Assembly (NCBI GenBank): GCA_030248195.1
Contig: JASAND010010752.1
Coordinates: forward strand, 1 to 64,000
From: Trissonchulus latispiculum
Lineage: Eukaryota; Nematoda; Enoplea; Enoplida; Ironidae
Direction: 5' to 3'
Length of the DNA stretch: 64,000 nt
Shown here one piece after another: positions 62,501 to 64,000 of this stretch (position 1 is its first letter; the number at the start of each line of letters is the position of its first letter). The translations under genes and the position numbers were made by a program. Under the pieces are notes generated by a model. It saw only the letters and a program-made list of their open reading frames with translations. It made no database searches and was not told the DNA's origin.

Positions 62501-63681
62501 TTGTTGCATAAGAAGAAGAAGAAGAAGAAGAAGAAGTTTTAATACTCATAAAGCGTCGGCTTTTATGACATTTCGATGCCTTTTTCTAAAAGCGTCTTGA
62601 GTTCTGGGTGAAAGCCTCTCGGCTCTCGGAAACGGTAAATTTGTGTGAAAACTAGTGAATGTGCATTTGAAAAATCTCCTGATTCTTAGCGAAATTTTGT
62701 CAAGCATTTTTGAGTACAAAAATTTACAAAGTTTGCGATTTTCTGGGGAAAGTAAACAATCACAGGATTTGTTGAACAAAACTGTCAAAGCACGGTATAT
62801 GTCGTAGTCGTAGAGTAGTGCTCCGATTCTCTAGGGAGTGGAGACTGATTGAGTAAACTTCTTTAGACCTGTCATGGTTACTGACCGTCCGACTCTCTGT
62901 TTTACTGAATCGATCGGAGTGGTAAATGGATAAACGAAGCGACATAGTAATTTAGTGCTGATGACAGCCGATTGGTTAAGTCGTTCGAGTGGGGGATGTG
63001 ACGGTCCGAGATTCGAATCTGCGTTCACAAATCCCTTTGAGCAGGAACTAAGGACACATCGGTTCGCCGTGGGCTCTAGCCAGTCCTGCTATCTATTCTT
63101 AACTGGTCGGTAAATGGGTACCGCTGTGGTCGGAAGCTAACAGGAGTGTGCCCTAGGGTAAGAGCTGCCACCCTTACGCAAAATGCTGTCAACATTTGAT
63201 TTGTCACTCCTGGCTTCTGGCACCTATATATATAGAACCCTCTATATGTAGGTTGGAGTTCTCTCCTGGGGTCATTTTAGCTTTCACTTTATTTACATCA
63301 TATTGTCGGTCGTGACTTGCAAACTTATTGGATTATGAACATTGGTAGAATATGGATAATATTAGCTTAATCAAGCAGCTAGGAACGCTTTCATGAGGAC
63401 AGCATTCGCAGACATTTTGCAACCCAGTCGACCCATTCCTTTTTTGGATTTTCTTTGGTTCCTTTCCTGTCCAGTTAGAGGAAACGAAGATATGAAACCT
63501 GTCAGTTTTTATTAGTTGACCAGATTTATTTTCTACTAAGGCATACTTTACTTTTGCGTCCGCTGAATAATGTTTTTATTAATTTGTATATATGTGCCTT
63601 TTCTTGACTGTTTCAGCGAATTCTATTCTCAGCCAGAACTTTGTTCTACCTACGCCTATGGTGATTGAAAATATTTCTAGT
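44066..63681 (+). CDS. Spliced host gene: RS-rich, triple RanBD1-like, RRM protein (3' end outside window)
   Basis: Predicted exons: 44066-44573, 45312-45584, 46127-46277, 48877-49079, 49432-49564, 50374-50922, 51375-52036, 52481-52748, 53286-53446, 54226-54523, 57749-57864, 59059-59145, 59636-59750, 59997-60173, 62008-62054, 62270-62350, 63617-63681. Every intron has GT-AG ends, and the reading frame passes every junction without a stop, giving 3894 coding bases (1298 residues) before the window ends. Order: Ser-rich N-terminus, helical segment (170-300), Arg/Ser-rich segment (311-500), RanBD-like 1 (about 533-642), Pro/Ala/Thr-rich linker, RanBD-like 2 (827-960), RanBD-like 3 (980-1105), RRM (1120-1205), acidic tail. 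RanBD domains bind Ran-GTP at pores and in transport; RRM binds RNA. A nuclear transport or mRNP role is inferred. No orthologue is recognised. The last three small exons are least certain. Confidence 0.7.
44801..45175. mobile_element. G-rich MITE with CAGGGTATTTTTTA termini, in intron 1
   Basis: Ends CAGGGTATTTTTTACAGGGG and TAAAAAATACCCTG. GTATA is present on both sides. It contains the TTCGGC-TTC-GCCGAA stem at 44948-44962. Same family as 47755-48083. Confidence 0.75.
45312..46277 (+). CDS. Host gene exons 2-3: helical segment
   Basis: Exon 2 (45312-45584) starts after TTTTTCAG and encodes DMTEPRIKQSLKHLGF then amphipathic sequence through LRLLLVKADVLGKM. Exon 3 (46127-46277) starts after TTTTAG with AQKTVLENLRALKGG. 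It is likely helical and may be a protein-interaction region; family not recognised. Intron 2 (45585-46126) is AT-rich with TTCGCGAA-like words. Confidence 0.65.
47755..48083. mobile_element. G-rich hAT-like MITE with CAGGGTAT termini, in intron 3
   Basis: Perfect 8-bp duplication GGTATAGC (47747-47754, 48084-48091). Ends CAGGGTATTTTTTAGGG and CCCTGTAAAAATACCCTG. Contains the TCCGGC-GAA-GCCGGA stem at 47939-47953. Confidence 0.85.
48137..48316 (-). mobile_element. Truncated inverted copy of the 42031-42762 MITE
   Basis: Matches its left 170 bases in reverse complement, including GGCCATGGCCTAAGC and CAATAAAATTTTATTGGG. It ends at CAAGGTTTTTTTAGG read on the minus strand. It lies next to the CGCGCC-GCA-GGCGCG stem at 48121-48135. 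Confidence 0.7.
48877..49564 (+). CDS. Host gene exons 4-5: Arg-rich RS-like segment
   Basis: Exon 4 (48877-49079) encodes KKSPAKTDSSGTESSDSD, then WRRRRRRRPRRRSESRSD: an acidic-Ser patch followed by a basic Arg/Ser patch, as in nuclear localisation and RS-type regions. Exon 5 (49432-49564) adds RRKVVLNPAVNDAWISKQE. The upstream of two possible donors of exon 4 was chosen because only it keeps the frame open in exon 5. Confidence 0.65.
49907..50323. mobile_element. MITE with about 47-bp inverted ends, in intron 5
   Basis: The left end CACATAATGATAAAAGTATG...CTCTATGCAGTGAAGGC pairs with the right end GCCTTCACTGCATAGAG...CATACTCTTATCATTATG. Inside, GGGGCTATG/GTATGGGTACGAGGTCC-type words are again inverted, so most of the element can fold on itself. 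No clear target duplication and no ORF. Confidence 0.7.
50374..52036 (+). CDS. Host gene exons 6-7: RS repeats, first RanBD1-like domain, Pro/Thr linker
   Basis: Exon 6 (50374-50922) has DRSRSRSRDRRHRSHS, then from SSIFYSENVFV to GFYW the first half of a RanBD1-like fold. Exon 7 (51375-52036) completes it: WRAYDE (the W-x-A-x-D signature of the family), YMAAKFASEALSDSFLTAW. The rest of exon 7 is a long low-complexity linker rich in Pro, Ala and Thr, with a predicted helix AELAALNEQLKDLADSL, ending in RSRSRRRARKTT. The domain call rests on motif order and hydrophobic pattern and should be tested by profile search. Confidence 0.6.
52481..53446 (+). CDS. Host gene exons 8-9: second RanBD1-like domain
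   Basis: Exon 8 (52481-52748) encodes ETLLSETIPCKLLYKTG, WTHLEYNYCKW, DWLLCSFES and HTYEW; exon 9 (53286-53446) continues WKAIEL and RFRVTFAHEDRANEFKRRW. The ending W-x-A then RF-V-F...A-FK is the hallmark C-terminal half of RanBD1 (beta strand plus closing helix). The domain is split by an intron just at the Trp codon, as in domain 1, which suggests the domains arose by duplication with their intron. Confidence 0.65.
54226..57864 (+). CDS. Host gene exons 10-11: third RanBD1-like domain
   Basis: Exon 10 (54226-54523) encodes SHVLFVISLSKVARR, TEEWIPLTG, SFEMFLSRK and GRVMFCIRRRM, closely patterned on the EW...G...L....GKVRLLMRR core of RanBD1. Exon 11 (57749-57864) adds WFVEKSNLWFKITFGN and LFFSAWQDALMEA, the final strand and helix. 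Again the intron splits the Trp codon (TG|G), the third time this occurs. The 3.2-kb intron between them holds two MITEs and a foldback. Confidence 0.7.
54557..54968 (-). mobile_element. hAT-like G-rich MITE, CATA family, copy 4 (intron 10)
   Basis: Perfect 8-bp duplication TGCATGAT (54549-54556, 54969-54976). Begins CATAGGTTAACGCGG, ends CCTTATGTTAATGTGTG. A unit containing CCCCCAACCCGGACAAGGTA is repeated three to four times at 54594-54725, an internal tandem expansion absent from the 25499-25932 copy. Contains the TTCCGGC-TTC-GCCGGAA stem at 54827-54843. Confidence 0.85.
55275..56975. repeat. Large foldback element in intron 10
   Basis: The left arm 55275-55590 (starts CTTAAGGTGCGGATTTCC) pairs with the right arm 56000-56017 plus 56698-56975 (ends GGAAACCAGTACCTTAAG); the right arm is split by the MITE at 56018-56694. 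Part of the loop (55590-55820) has another inverted partner at about 56990-57210, where both translate to similar peptides (VEKIGQM / AEKIGQM ... FLATR). Those frames are repeat-derived and no function is claimed. Confidence 0.65.
56018..56694. mobile_element. PIF/Harbinger-like MITE inside the foldback
   Basis: Ends GGCCCGAATTCATAAAACGC and the inverse GCGTTTATGAATACGGGC-like; 3-bp duplication TTA (56015-56017, 56695-56697). The uninterrupted left arm of the foldback (55540-55575) supplies the empty site. Interior made of GGTATCCATACC/TGGTATGGATACCA palindromic words. Non-coding. Confidence 0.8.
58448..58673. mobile_element. hAT-like MITE (GCGTAGCCAG termini), intron 11
   Basis: Begins CAGGCGCGTAGCCAGG, ends CTGGCTACGCTAGTG, the same family as 21402-21660. 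Flanking octamers ACACTGAG and ACATTTAG agree at 6 of 8. Contains GCGCC-TGC-GGCGC at 58541-58553. Confidence 0.75.
59059..60173 (+). CDS. Host gene exons 12-14: RRM domain
   Basis: Exon 12 (59059-59145) ends AIRLDKLSFKPTG (first strand, RNP2-like). Exon 13 (59636-59750) has VSSIRDGLKRKASQIG (helix 1), LTCDPVVLRKDG and KCYAWICFSK (RNP1-like strand). Exon 14 (59997-60173) has EEYAVSAMTQW (helix 2), IFYGEQLKVSRP (last strand), then a Pro/Ser/Lys-rich tail. Both RNP strands carry aromatic residues fit for RNA contact, though RNP1 is not canonical. Confidence 0.7.
59224..59577. mobile_element. MITE with TTGGGCTTATTCTAG termini, intron 12
   Basis: 5-bp duplication ATTGA (59219-59223, 59578-59582). 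Ends TGGGCTTATTCTAG and CTAGAATAAGCCCAG. Contains TCCGGC-TGC-GCCGGA at 59365-59379. Related in plan to 28532-28929. Confidence 0.75.
60264..61658. mobile_element. TTAA-flanked element with poly-G ends, intron 14
   Basis: Ends GGGGGGGGGGCTACGAA and TTCGTAGCCCCCCCC, each next to TTAA (60260-60263, 61659-61662), the target site of piggyBac-type and Kolobok-type elements. 1395 bases with no transposase frame. Confidence 0.65.
62008..63681 (+). CDS. Host gene exons 15-17: acidic tail (tentative)
   Basis: Exon 15 (62008-62054) encodes AIKIEINDDDDALWSQ after CTTCAG. Exon 16 (62270-62350) encodes AVNSGNYNKSSSDKQNSD and was ended at GAAA|GTAAAA. Exon 17 (63617-63681) encodes TNSILSQNFVLPTP and ends at AGT|GTAAGT in phase 0. 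Alternatively exon 16 reads on to a stop at 62511 and terminates the protein. Transcript data would decide. Confidence 0.5.
62512..62536 (+). repeat. (GAA)n microsatellite
   Basis: About eight GAA units directly after the stop-containing read-through of exon 16. Confidence 0.85.
62955..63240 (+). mobile_element. Possible tRNA-derived SINE in intron 16
   Basis: GCCGATTGGTTAAGTCG resembles a tRNA box A/D-arm and GAGATTCGAATC resembles box B, about 45 bases apart as in Pol III promoters. The rest (to about 63240) has no tRNA fold and would be the SINE body. No other copy in the window, so the call is tentative. Confidence 0.4.
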
Positions 63682-64000
63682 GTAAGTGTGCAGATGATTA
63701 TTTTAGACCTAAACAGGCCTAAATTGCATTTTTCAGTTTCAGATTGAAGAATTTTTGGCTGAATTTTCGTTACATTTTCTTTTCAATGATTTTCTTTCAT
63801 TCCAATTCATAACAGCAGTCATCTGCCATCCTTGTTTTTATGTGATGACTGGAAATCGATTCATTGGGATTGCCCGGTATTTTGCTCCTTTCCGTTCAAT
63901 TTATCGTATCCTATACAATTTTTGTAATGTCCAATTTTATTCAGGCCCTTTCCATTTCCTAAGTAGCAGCCTATTCAGGTCGCAATTTAGTCTCGACTCT

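Noticed and set aside
62351..62511. Reading exon 16 straight to the stop at 62511 as the gene end
   Set aside because: Possible, but a GTAAAA donor at 62351 joins in phase to a good acceptor and open exon at 63617, so the spliced form is preferred at modest confidence.

Overview
The window is eukaryotic and almost certainly from an animal. It has one spliced, domain-rich host gene (44.07 kb to past the right edge), several families of non-LTR retrotransposons (LINEs), and very many small non-autonomous DNA transposons with long G/C homopolymers. A marine invertebrate is likely and a sponge is plausible, because 2A-bearing LINEs and CR1/RTE/Ingi-like mixtures occur in such genomes. The species cannot be read from the sequence. 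There are no bacterial-style operons, CRISPR arrays or rRNA genes.

Layout. 1-2532: 3' part of a CR1-like LINE (copy F) ending in (TTG)n. 2533-12640: repeat field of G-rich elements, two inverted copies of a 0.6-1 kb repeat H, several MITEs with readable target-site duplications (TSDs), a 42-base G run and a TTGTAAA-rich foldback; no recognisable gene. 12681-17204: nearly full-length second CR1-like LINE (copy G) whose ORF1 encodes a PHD finger, a NADAR (YbiA-like) domain and two CCHC knuckles. 18027-39931: one minus-strand RTE-type LINE (C) blown up to 21.9 kb by nested insertions. D is an Ingi-like LINE with 2A peptide, endonuclease, RT and RNase H (minus, 18204-28303), and it contains RTE-type LINE E (22505-26551) plus MITEs. 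A is an Ingi-like LINE (plus, 29315-37436), and it contains B, an Ingi-like LINE with an intact frame of about 1450 codons. Boundaries of A, C, D and E are fixed by TSDs of 11-13 bp, and across most junctions the interrupted reading frame resumes on the other side. 39932-44002: more hAT-like MITEs, the last one ending 63 bp before the host start codon.

Host gene. Seventeen exons with consistent splice phase give at least 1298 codons: a low-complexity Ser-rich N-terminus, a helical segment, an Arg/Ser-rich segment, three RanBD1-like (PH-fold) domains separated by Pro/Ala/Thr-rich linkers, then an RRM. The gene runs off the right edge. This suggests a nuclear Ran/RNA-linked protein (nucleoporin-like or mRNP export/splicing); the exact orthologue is not recognised. 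Its introns carry at least nine MITEs or foldbacks.

Most interesting signals: the NADAR domain in a LINE ORF1; N-terminal 2A peptides with a short upstream ORF in three Ingi-like copies; a recurrent GC stem closed by a C-GNA-G DNA triloop in at least 13 G-rich elements of different terminal families; and the unusual RS-RanBD(x3)-RRM protein.
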